A stretch of DNA of 64,000 nucleotides from positions 47,762,002-47,826,001 of the forward strand of contig NC_133528.1 of NCBI RefSeq assembly GCF_048544455.1, read 5' to 3'. The translations under genes were made by a program, and so were the position numbers. Shown piece after piece: positions 1 through 9,405 of the stretch. This DNA comes from Silene latifolia. Its lineage: Eukaryota > Streptophyta > Magnoliopsida > Caryophyllales > Caryophyllaceae. The notes beneath the pieces are model-generated. The model worked only from the letters and a program-made list of their open reading frames with translations. It had not been told where the DNA came from and made no database searches. Within the stretch, counting starts at the first letter, position 1; every line of letters starts with the position of its first letter.

Positions 1-2
1 TC

Positions 3-354
3 ATTGTAGATAGGATTCTACACTCCTTATCCAAGGTCAAAGCGTATGTTCAATTCCGGGTGAATTTTAACATGCAAGACAAGGACGTGTCTCTTGAAGA
101 ATTGCACAAGTTACTTGTGCAAGCCGAAAGAGACATGGGGTTAAATGTCAACCCACCCAAGGATGTGCTTAACATAAGCACCAAGAGTAAGGGGAAGTTA
201 AAAAAGAATGGGAAGAAAGGTAAGAAGCAAGCTCCCACTTTCACCAAAGCTAAGACTTATGAAGCTAGCACTTCCAAAATCAAGAAGGGTCCTCTTGATA
301 AATGCCATTATTGTAATGGTATTTGACATTGGTAAAGAAATTGTTCCAAATACC
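3..354 (+). pseudogene. Copia-A gag (UBN2-type capsid plus zinc knuckle), 5' partial, broken
   Basis: Gag is the structural polyprotein that packages element RNA into virus-like particles in the cytoplasm. The frame is open from base 3. It carries the usual plant copia gag tail: a leucine-rich stretch near VSLEELHKLLVQAE, then a Lys-rich basic linker (KGKLKKNGKKGKK), then a CCHC zinc knuckle beginning CHYCNG. Two in-frame stops fall inside the knuckle (TGA where Gly is expected, TAA where Lys or Arg is expected), giving CHYCNGI*HW*RNC, after which KYLG runs into the Ogre insertion at 359. The frame continues on the far side at 11961 (GDIKAGKITPVG). An earlier part of gag lies left of the window. 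Family assignment is firm; inactivity follows from the two stops and the insertion. Confidence 0.85.
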
Positions 355-358
355 TTGG
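354..358. repeat. Target site duplication CTTGG of the Ogre insertion
   Basis: CTTGG at 354-358 is repeated at 11956-11960, directly outside the TG and CA ends of the Ogre LTRs. A 5-bp duplication is normal for gypsy integrase. Removing the insert and one copy restores the Copia-A gag frame, which confirms both boundaries. Confidence 0.95.
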
Positions 359-940
359 TGTAGACACCTCGTTTCTGCACCTCCCGCAAACACCCGGTGA
401 TGATTGGGCCGCATGTTTAGTACGCGGAACGATTTATGACAGTTCATAAGTTTATCGTCAAGTGATCGCTCAAACACTTGTGTCTACCTCATGGTTGTCA
501 TCTAGGTGTCATTACGGTCGTTTTGGCAGTAATTAGAGTACATTTGGAGTCCGGGTCAAAAACCGTCTTCATTTCCTATAACCGTCAAATCCCGAATCAA
601 AAGCAATGTGCTTGTCTACCTAAGGTTAGGATGTCATAAAATGTTGAGATTATGTCTCATTTTGAGCCCCATGTCACTTCATTAGGCTAAACTTAAAGTT
701 TATATTACAAAATGTGCGTTTCATTTAGTTAAAATGACAACCCGGTCTTTAGGCCCATTTTACGAGGTCATAACAACTTTTTTGGGTCAGGCCTATTTCA
801 CAGAAAGTTCTAGATCTCTTTTTTAGCTTTCCAGCGCCACCGAAATCATCTTAATCCGAGTCTTGTAGAGACAGTTATGCCTAAAATACGACAGGCTGTC
901 AAACGCGCTTTCTTGCGCAGGAGAAACCCGCTGAGGAAAG

Positions 941-990
941 GACGCAGCAAGTGTTGCGCCTCTTCCAAGGGACGCAGCACCTGCTGCGCC
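941..990 (+). repeat. Paired short hairpin motif (GCAGCA..TGCTGC), first of three LTR clusters
   Basis: Two about 20-bp units of the form GACGCAGCA-NN-TGCTGCGCC sit 30 bp apart, separated by a TCTTCCAAGG-like spacer. Further units lie at 1541-1562 (one) and 2129-2178 (two, the second degraded) in this LTR. In the 3' LTR they lie at about 9988-10037, 10589-10638 and 11205-11253 (two each). Each intact unit can fold into a 7-8 bp stem. Function unknown. Confidence 0.85.
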
Positions 991-1090
991 TTTTCCTCAA
1001 GGTTTTCTTTTTGTCCAAGTTTCCGTGTTTAACATAAGTCGGTTATTTCCGGATCTTTCTCTCCTTTCCATATTTCCGCCGTGTGATTAG

Positions 1091-1098
1091 TATAAATA
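1091..1098 (+). promoter_or_regulatory. TATA box of the Ogre 5' LTR
   Basis: TATAAATA followed by GGAGCC, 730 bp into the LTR. The same sequence is at 10137-10144 in the 3' LTR. Position and context suit a Pol II core promoter at the U3/R boundary; no transcript evidence is available. Confidence 0.6.
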
Positions 1099-2881
1099 GG
1101 AGCCTTCGCTCTTCATATTTCTCACGCGAGTGTCCGCCCTTCTCTTCTCCCTTTGCATTCTAGACCACGTTCTTACTTTTTGGCGTCTACGTGCTTGAAC
1201 ATTCGACCACGTAAGATCGGATCCTTCTGAGTACCAGCCTCGTTTGCATGACCCACCAATTTGACCAACTCCACAATCAATCAACTTAATTAATCTAATC
1301 GTTTTCCTCTTACGAGGGCACTTTCGTTACATTCGAGTCGAGCATCACTAGAACATAAACTTAGTTCATCTCGTTTCGTCAAAAATGTAAGTCTGAGGGT
1401 GTAAATCTCTCTTTTATTATTGTTATTTATCTTTTGTAATCATATTGTAAGGTTTATGTCGAAAGTACTTCTAAAAACCGATTTCTAAAACCTTTGTTTA
1501 AAACCCTTTTTACGGATTATCAGAGGACAACCGTTGAGGAAGGACGCAGCAACTGCTGCGCCTCTTCGTGAGGCTGCCGCAGTTCCTGCTTCCTTTCTTC
1601 TTCCTTCGTCTTTTGATAATTCGTTTATTTTGTTTCGTTATCAATTGTTCTTTGTTTCTTTAACACGATAATTTTAAGCATGATAATTTTAACCTGTAAC
1701 ATGTTAATAATTCTTCATATAATTCGTCATTAATTCCCGACTTAAATCTCAAATAACCAATATTTGCGGGTTTTCGTCACTTAAGTCAAACCGGGTTGTA
1801 GAAATTCGATTCATTCATATTGGGCTTCTGGAATTCGATCTTTGATATATTTCCATCTCTTTATCGTCATATTCATCATTAATTCATCATATTTAATCTA
1901 ATAATTTCGTTTAGTTATTAATTTGCTAATTAATCTCTTTTAATCTTGTAATAATTTGTCCTAATTCCGTTTCATCCATGCTTATTATTTTTATGACCGT
2001 TAATCGCATGTAAATAATCTGCTAATCACTTTCATCCGAGTATATAATATTAATCGATCATTAAATTCACCGACGAACATTAACGACTTGCAATTCCGGC
2101 TTCACAGCCAGAACTGAGCCAAGGAACAGACGCAGCAACTGCTGCGCCTCTTCCAAAGGACGTAGCTCTACTGCGCCTGTTCCTGTTGATTTCTGTCTCT
2201 GAACTCCCGTGTTGCTTTGACTTAGTTTATTAATTACGTATTTAATTAACTATTATTCGTATTATCACCTTAATTCCTGTTCGTTAATTTATTTGTTTAT
2301 TCTTTCTCAAATTATCCGTTTTAAAAGTATTTTCGACATAAATCATAAATCCGTTGTAATTATTGTAATTTTCTATTATTGTATTATTTATCGCATTTGT
2401 ATGACTTATTTACATGCTCTCACATGCAATCAACCTTAATTCCTACTTTGACATTTATTGTATGTTAAATTAATTGTTCACCGACTTAGTTAATTCTCAC
2501 AGGCTAGGACCAAAACGTTGGATGTTGCATTGCATGCATATAATCGACAATATATCGAGTATAGATAATTTCCCTAATCATTAGTAGAGGCCGCTATCGA
2601 GGCGGGCGGGATTATGTGTTCGATCAAAAGAGCTTCCTAACACGTACCCTCACCCCTTACTCCAGATCTCTGTGAACATCCGTGTTCATTGGCATCCACG
2701 AGAGTCATTCTAGACATAGAATGCTAAGGATAACGAGTTCTTGGTGTTCATGTCACTACTTTGTGTCTTGACATGGCACGAGGTATTCGAACGGTTTCCA
2801 ATTTTCCACAATAAATTGGTGGCGACTCCACAAATGCAAACGCTTGTTTACCAAGCGCCCCCGTGGTCCATGTCCACAGTT

Positions 2882-2900
2882 TGGCGACTCTGCTGGGGAT
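2882..2900 (+). other. Ogre primer-binding site, tRNA-Arg
   Basis: TGGCGACTCTGCTGGGGAT begins 3 nt after the LTR end. It is complementary to the acceptor end of plant tRNA-Arg (ACG type: CCA preceded by a CGAGTCGG/CCCCAGC-type stem) with one mismatch as I recall the tRNA. Use of tRNA-Arg is a known feature of Ogre/Tat elements. Confidence 0.8.
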
Positions 2901-4136
2901 AATACACTTACGTGTAGCCAAAAGGGTGAAACTTGAACAAAGTTAGGGAATAGTTTGTAGAAGACAATTGTCGGTTTTCATAACTCGGTCTTCCTAGATC
3001 GTTTCATTCGGCCTTCCTAGGCCCAACCCAACTCATTCGACCAATCGTCCCGTCTAAACGGTCCTAATTCTTATTTGGGCCTAAGGATGGATAACGATTG
3101 ACGTCATCCATACCATGGTACTTACTCTTGTTTGTATCAAGGACTTTCACTACTTGAGGAAATGGACTAGGAATCGACCTTACTCTTGTTCGGTACGAGC
3201 CTCTCCACAGACTTCGGGTTTGATTGTTCGGTATGGCAACCCACCCTTTAAACCAAAACCCTTTTAAATGCACTCAGCATCCCGTTATAATACTTGTATG
3301 AATGTTTGTACCTTACGTGATCACCATTTCTAAACGAAACCATGACGATTTTTGTAAAATCAAAATCCCTTTTAAAATGTAAATTTCGAAAAAGGCCATT
3401 GATTAGCGCAAAATAAGCCTAAACTCTGTCCATATGTCGAGTCAAACTTCGGGCCTAAAACCCATTTCAAAACTAAATACAAAACAAAACAAACAAAAAC
3501 GAAAAAAAAAAACAAAACAAAAAACTTTTTTTTTAAAGGATTTTCAATCCATGTAATTGGGAATATGTAAATTCAATTGGGCTAAGTTAGAGTCAAAGTT
3601 CAAACCGACTATGTCCTAGTCGAAACTCGGTCGGGTCATAAACTCGTCTTCCTTTATATTTTGGGTCTTTTCAAAATTCTAGTCAAGTCCTAAGGCGTCA
3701 CGCCGTCATTTTGGACTCCCTACCCCAACTCAATTAGGATCTAAACATTTCCACACCTCGACTCACGCACTCGAGGCTAACACATCGAGTCATTCAAATA
3801 TCCATTTCTCGAATTCTCCTAATGACACGTTTGGGACACACCTACCCGAACCTCGAGTCAAGTCTGTCTTAAACGCACTAATTAGAATTAACCCGTGTTA
3901 TCAATTCCGTCAATAAAGTCAATCATAAATGCCACTCTGTCAAAGTCAACACTCGAGTCTAAAGGTCAAGGTCAAGCACCGTGAATTCAAACACGAGAAG
4001 TCACTCACGACATTTCCTGGATTCACAAGTCAAAAGTCTAGCCATCTCGTCTCGTCGTATCCTTTGTTTGTTGCCTTAGTATGCGTGATCCCATGTCGAA
4101 TCAAGTTGTAATGCGCATCATTTTCTACTCGGTAGG
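2901..4136 (+). other. Ogre leader between PBS and gag-like frame; no gene seen
   Basis: No sustained reading frame. Notable is an A-rich tract at about 3475-3530 (AAAC/AAAAC repeats followed by T8). Ogre elements are known to carry long 5' regions before gag; here nothing recognisable is encoded. Confidence 0.5.
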
Positions 4137-5569
4137 AATTCCGCAATTTCCAATGAAAGTGTTCAAGAACGTTTATCTGTCGACGTCAAGGGACTAAGTG
4201 CTGCAATCATTAAGCTTCAGGCCACCATCGACGACTTGAGCGCTCGCGTCATCAATATGGAAAACAAGATAGATATGATGAAACCTTTACCATCTTCTCA
4301 TACCCTAAGGCCAGGGCATAGCTTCAACACGACTCACCCATCTAAGAGGGCCAATGAAGGCAAGGGAGTTAACCTCTTGCAAACTCCACTCAGAAGGCCG
4401 GGACGAGCTCATAGGGAATTCCTTGACCTCGGAACCACATATGAAGTAGCTCTACAAAGACTGATTTCCCAAGGAAAACTTCATCCAATTGGTCCAACAC
4501 CAGACCCAGAAAAGATATTCAATAGATGAAAGGGCGATTTATATTGTCAGTACCATCGTGGTAGGGGACACGATACGAAGGAATGCTTTTGTCTAAAGCA
4601 TATTATTCAGGATATGATCAAGGATCGCAAGCTTCCTGTGCCACCTTCCGCCAAGAAATCCAAGAAGACCGACCCTCTTGGGTCCAATATCATTAAACAT
4701 GATGAAGAATCATTCCTGGATTGTTCTCATCTCCTCAATCATCATGATAACGAAGAGATCAATGTCCTCGAAGACGACGATATCCAAAATGGAATGCTCA
4801 TGCTTTCCATGGCCTTTAACAACAAATTTTCCAAGTTAGAAGGAGCCATTGATAATCTAAGCTCTCGACTTTCCAACATGGAGAAACAGTTTGCTGAAAT
4901 GAGTAAGAAGCTCGATGCCCGACCTCTCAAGATGAAAAGTGTCCAGACAAACCCTCAGCTTGACAGTCTTAAGGAGAAAGCAACAAATGGACAATCTATT
5001 CCTAGTTCTTCTCATCCAAGAATCAAAATCAACAAAGGCAACCTCATGGAGCCTTCGGGGTCATTTACAAAGGCTTCCGAAATAAGGGCACACCTCCTAG
5101 GAAATTTACCAACATTGGTATTACATACACCGATGCCCTTCAGAGACTCATGGAGCGACGAATGTTGAAGCCTATAGGACCTACGCCTAACCCAGAGAAG
5201 AAATCCAAGTTTTGGGATGAGAATGCCTACTGCAAATACTATAGAGGCAAAGGGCATGATACAGAGAAATGTTACAAATTAAAAAACGACATTCAGGATA
5301 TGATCGAAAGCGGGGAATTGTCCCTCTCGACCCTTAACTCACATGGTAGGTTAGGCAATCCTCATGGATATACCACTTATCAAGAAACGTTTCTTGACTA
5401 TTACCCTTTCAGTGTTCCCAACGACGAAGATGAGGTGCTCAAATGGGTGAATGCTCAAAGTCAGATGCCGAAGCCAGTTGCTGGAAGGGTAAATGCTCAA
5501 GCATGGGCCGATGATTACGAGTCTAGGTCTAAGATCGCGTCAAAGTCCGGGTCCGAGTCCGAGTCTTAG
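4137..5569 (+). pseudogene. Ogre/Tat gag-like frame with internally duplicated coiled-coil plus knuckle module
   Basis: Seen: one frame runs 4137-5168 with a single stop (TGA 4527-4529). A 1-nt shift near 5080 then moves it into a frame ending at 5569. The product holds two homologous modules. Module 1: a heptad-like stretch (IDDLSARVINMENKIDMM), a linker, then YEVALQRLISQGKL-PIGPTPDPE and YCQYHRGRGHDTKECF. Module 2: IDNLSSRLSNMEKQFAEM, then YTDALQRLMERRML-PIGPTPNPE and YCKYYRGKGHDTEKCYKLKN. The terminal motif (CxYHxGxGHxTxxC...L...IQDMI) is the conserved end of gag in Ogre/Tat gypsy elements. The C-terminus is Ser/Glu-rich. A full-length Tat gag has a large capsid domain before this; none is visible upstream. 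Protease and pol do not follow. Inference: a gag C-terminal remnant duplicated in tandem, possibly retained for RNA binding or packaging. Confidence 0.75.
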
Positions 5570-6924
5570 GCTTTCTATCTCATATTTGTTCTAGTATCTT
5601 TCTCCATTTTCATTCCTAGTGACAACCTGGGGGCTGTCCCATGAGTCACGTGTCTTCTCATATCTATGTTAAATACATTTATTATCCATTTCAATAAAAG
5701 CACACTTTTCAATCCACATATTCTATCCTATCGCTTCCTCTACCCTTTTCCTGTGACAACAAGAATTGGTTCGAGACCTTTTTTAAAATGACAACAACAA
5801 CACATGACAGTCAATGTGAGTGCACTTATATGATGTTCCGTTCAAAGTTGTAGAGGACCTGAAAATCCGTGTTCTTTCTTACCTATTCCATGTCTGGCAA
5901 TAGAAACCTCATTATAACCCCAGTTTAGGACGAGCCTATCTCAAGAGATTCTAGGACGAATCCAGACCATCTCCCTTGTTAGCGATCCATGACGGAAGGT
6001 ATGCCCATTCCCCACAATAAACAACCCGTGTTACTAAAGACCAACCCGTTTCACACCAAAAGTGCTAGTCTGACCCAAGTCCATCCAAGACGATACGAGC
6101 CATGATCAAAGACAAAAGCTCACTCAAAAGAAATGAACCAAGTTCAATATCCAACACAAAAGAGTCAAAAGAATAGGGCTTGATCAAGCAAGTCAATGTC
6201 AATGTCCAAAGTTAAAGTCATCCTCAAGAACCCGAATCAAGAATCCGAGCAAAGGCAAGATATATTCTAGTCTGGATCAAGAACAAGCCTAAAATCAAAT
6301 ACGAAATACTGCTGAAGTCTATATAGAATCAAGACATCGATCAAGATGGTCGGCTAGCACCTCACTAAGCCTTTCACACATCACACACCCTAAGTCCTTC
6401 TCGAGACCGTTACGGGGAGATAGTTAGGAATTTTGAGAATCCTCTAAAGCTTGTCAAGTATACCCCTCCTTTAAGGCCAAGACATGGAAACTTGATCCCA
6501 CGTCATTTTAACCTACCTTTATGTGCTCAGGCTAAATTAAGCCAAGAGACTCCATTTCCAAGCCACACTACAAGCCTTAACCCCATCAAGCCTTAACACC
6601 AAAAAATCAAGCTCCAGAGATTTGTTCATCAAAGCCTCTTATGTCCAAGCTCCACATTCAAAATATCCAATCCAGTTTCACCTTGACCCATACATGGAAA
6701 CTTCAAATACTTTGCTAGCTAGAATGGGACATACCCATATTCATCCTTAGGGTCCACTTTTAGGTGTCCTCACGCGACAAGGAATTTTTTACAAACTTAA
6801 TTATATCTCTTTGGTCTATGATCAGAGGGAGTTATCTCAAATCAATTCTTCGAGTCACCAAAGGAATATACTCTCCTGACCCCTGCACTTTAAGGTCTTG
6901 ATAGCGTAGCTTAGGAACACACCT
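5570..6924 (+). other. Ogre interior without coding capacity
   Basis: Starts with the short block GACAACCTGGGGGCTGTCCC after the gag-like stop. The expected position of pro-pol (over 4 kb in autonomous relatives) is occupied by about 1.3 kb with stops in all frames and no RT, integrase or protease motifs. Confidence 0.6.
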
Positions 6925-7082
6925 GAACTACGATCTTGTTTGATTTCACCTCTTCAGGTGGATTCGTAGGCAGTCCTTTCTTACACAAGAAGGATACAAC
7001 CACAACACCCAACCAAAATTAACCAAACCTCGGAACTACGATCTGGTTTGATTTCACTTCACGTGAATACGTAGGCAGTCCT
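6925..7082 (+). repeat. Duplicated conserved Ogre/Tat 3' block (GAACTACG...CGTAGGCAGTCC)
   Basis: Two copies, 6925-6976 and 7032-7081. Each has GAACTACGATCT, then TTTGATTTCAC, a short inverted repeat (CCTCTTCAGGTGG or CTTCACGTGAA), and CGTAGGCAGTCCT. A block of this kind downstream of pol is widespread in Tat/Ogre elements. Its duplication here lies between the gag relic and the 3' repeats. Role unknown; it may act as a structured RNA element. Confidence 0.65.
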
Positions 7083-7821
7083 CAAGGACACAACCATCCC
7101 AATTTTCAACCTTCCAACCTCAACCAACACCTCTATACTGGGGGCTCCTTATTGTCGCCCAACCTCTTTTTACCAAAGTTCAGAGTCATCTTCTCATCCT
7201 GGGGGCTTCTCTTCCAAGATGCCATCCTTCTTTTATTCCTCTAAGTCTAGCTAGTACTCGGTCCGGACAATGACAAAGATCTTAGATCAGTTCTCCAAGT
7301 CATTGTGCCTCAAGAGGGGTCTCTTTTACAGCAAACGGTGGTGAAACAAGTCCTAGTAGACAGATGATCCATGGCTCATGCCTTGCCTTTATATGCCTTC
7401 ATCATTATTGCAATTCTTATACCTTTGGAAATGATACGCGTTGTCACCTACACTTGCGCATACTTAAACAAAGTCTGTCAAAGTCATCCCTGTGTCACGT
7501 CAAAGTTAGTATCGCGTCGTGTCCTAGTAGGTCTACGCCACGTCAGTCACGTGTCTAAAGCCCATTTGAATATGCATAACACATTACAAACGACAAATTT
7601 CTTTGAACAAGTTTTAAAAAAAAAAAAAAAACAACTTTTGCAAGCCTATGTGTTTCCTTATTCGAGGTCCATGTGATAATCGCTTACGTGTATATATTAG
7701 ATTGCATTCTCGTGCGGCTACTAACCATGCAGGTAAGTATCAGAAGCATTACTTTATCAAGACCTCGCTTGCCACAACGAGCGAATATTCTTTGACAGGT
7801 GTTTCGACACACCTCTATTCT

Positions 7822-8010
7822 GTTCCCCCAGCGAGAGTACACGGATAGACATTCCCTCTCGAGACATGGAGATCAGTTCCCGATTATGTTCCCTCAGCGA
7901 GAGTACACGGATAGACTTTCCCTCTCGAGACATGGAGACCAGTTCCCGATTATGTTCCCCCAGCGAGAGTTCACGACCGACGGTCATTCTCTCTCGAGAC
8001 ATGGAGATCA
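7822..8010 (+). repeat. 66-bp tandem repeat, about 2.9 copies
   Basis: Units begin around GCGAGAGT at 7831, 7897 and 7963, an exact 66-bp period, and contain CTCTCGAGACATGGAGA. Because 66 is a multiple of three, frames through the array stay open on both strands, which explains several overlapping short frames here. Such minisatellites in the 3' untranslated part are common in Ogre/Tat elements. Confidence 0.9.
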
Positions 8011-8167
8011 ACATCGACCCCAAATCCTTCCAAAATTTTTTTGAAGCTGAACACAAGCAGATTTCTCCCAGCAGTTCCAGACTGTGTCCTGCTGTCTTCT
8101 CCCAAAATCATCGTTTTATTCCCAGTGAGAGTTTGCTTGAGGACAGAGACAGGCAGATACCCCCAGG

Positions 8168-8560
8168 CGATCCTTCATCCCTTTAGGTAACCCTTTTCAG
8201 GATAAACCTTCATCCCTTTAGGTAACCCTTTTCAGGACAAACCTTCATACCTTTTAGGTAACCCTTTTCAGGATAAACCCTTCAGATCTTTCAGAAACTT
8301 ACCTTAATCTTTCAGACAACCCTTCAGATCTTTCAGAAACTTACCTTAATCTTTCAGACAACACTTCAGATAACCTTCGTATATTCAGATAACCTTCAGA
8401 TAACCCTTAGATGACCCTTTCAGGATAATCCTTCCTTGAGCCTTCCTCCCTTCAGATAATCCTTTATTTCTTCAGACAACCCTTCAGATAATCCTTTTAG
8501 TAACCTTCAGATAACCCTTTTTCAGTTAAGTCCCCTTTCAGTCCTTTAAAGAGAGTTGTC
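8168..8560 (+). repeat. Degenerate short tandem repeats (CTTTAGGTAACCCTTTTCAG and CTTTCAGA types)
   Basis: Three copies of a 35-37 bp unit with CCCTTTAGGTAACCCTTTTC (8168-8280) are followed by two copies of a roughly 50-bp unit with GATCTTTCAGAAACTTACC (8283-8365). After that come looser CTTCAGATAACC repeats to about 8560. Confidence 0.8.
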
Positions 8561-9392
8561 CTTCAGCCTTTCCTTTAGTGAGAGATAGCCTTCAGAGTTA
8601 CCCTTCGAAAGTGTTAAGAAGTTTCTTCAGAATCCCTGTGACCCCTAGATTCTTAGATCCCAAAATGGCTTCCCATAGGTTCATAAGCCTTTAAGCTCCC
8701 ACACCAACATCCTTAGGTTCATAAACCCATAAATCCTTTTGGAGTTCTCATACCTCAGAAAGCTTAGGAGCACGCGTTTAAAACAAAAATTAGTAAACCA
8801 GTAGTTCCTAAACTTAACCCTAGGATCCCAAATCCTCTTAGGTTCACAAGCCTTTAAGTTCCCATACCAGCCGTCCTTTTAGGTTCATATACCCAGGTTC
8901 CCAAACTCCCTAAAGTTCATATACTTATACCCTTTAGGATCGTAATCCTTTAGGATCACCTTTCCTTAGAGTTCCTACACTCAAACCTTGGTTACCCCTT
9001 AAGTTGAACTTATATTTGACCTCCTTCCCGACGATGCATTCCTTTAGGGTCCCACACCCTAGCACAATCCTTATATATCTTTTAGGTCTTACCCTTAGCT
9101 CCTACGCTTACCCTTAGCTCCTACACTTAACCTTAGCTCCTATGCACCTCCAGAAGCATCTCGAGAAAGAAGTCTCAGGTATAGTCTCTTGTTATGGCTG
9201 GCGAGCTTCCTTACGTAGTCTAATGGACTTTAAACGACCCTCCCCGATAGTCGACAGACTCTAAAATGTTCCCGACGACAGATCCTTGGCTCAGACCCCT
9301 TGAGCCGCCTCGCGTCGCCATAGTCGACAGGTTGTAATCTTCGATTGACCTGATGGCTATACTTTGACTTTCGCCTTGTCCAAGCCTCAGTC
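8561..9392 (+). other. Ogre 3' untranslated region, pyrimidine-rich, no gene
   Basis: Low-complexity CT-rich sequence with repeated words (CCTTTAGG, TTAGGTTCATA, TTAGCTCCTACGC). No sustained frame. It precedes the PPT. Confidence 0.55.
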
Positions 9393-9405
9393 AAAGTGGG
9401 GGCTC
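9393..9405 (+). other. Ogre polypurine tract
   Basis: AAAGTGGGGGCTC ends directly at the TG of the 3' LTR, the standard plus-strand priming site for gypsy elements. Confidence 0.85.

Larger units (their letters stand above)
359..2878 (+). repeat. Ogre 5' LTR (about 2520 bp)
   Basis: Begins TGTAGACACCTCGTTTCTGC and ends TGTCCACA. It is collinear with 9406-11955 with only scattered substitutions by eye. A conspicuous difference is about 30 bp missing near 1560 relative to the 3' copy, where one hairpin unit is absent. It contains a TATA box (1091) and three clusters of a GCAGCA-NN-TGCTGC motif. Confidence 0.93.

Noticed and set aside
1087..1284. 65-codon minus frame in the Ogre LTR, repeated at 10133-10330
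   Set aside because: Present in both LTRs by duplication; antisense to the promoter-proximal R region, with no protein features.
7364..8186. Cluster of overlapping + and - frames in the Ogre 3' region
   Set aside because: They arise from the 66-bp repeat and neighbouring sequence, and no frame has homology that I recognise.
7822..8560. CRISPR-like direct repeats
   Set aside because: The repeats are contiguous or degenerate, without regular unique spacers, in a plant retrotransposon.
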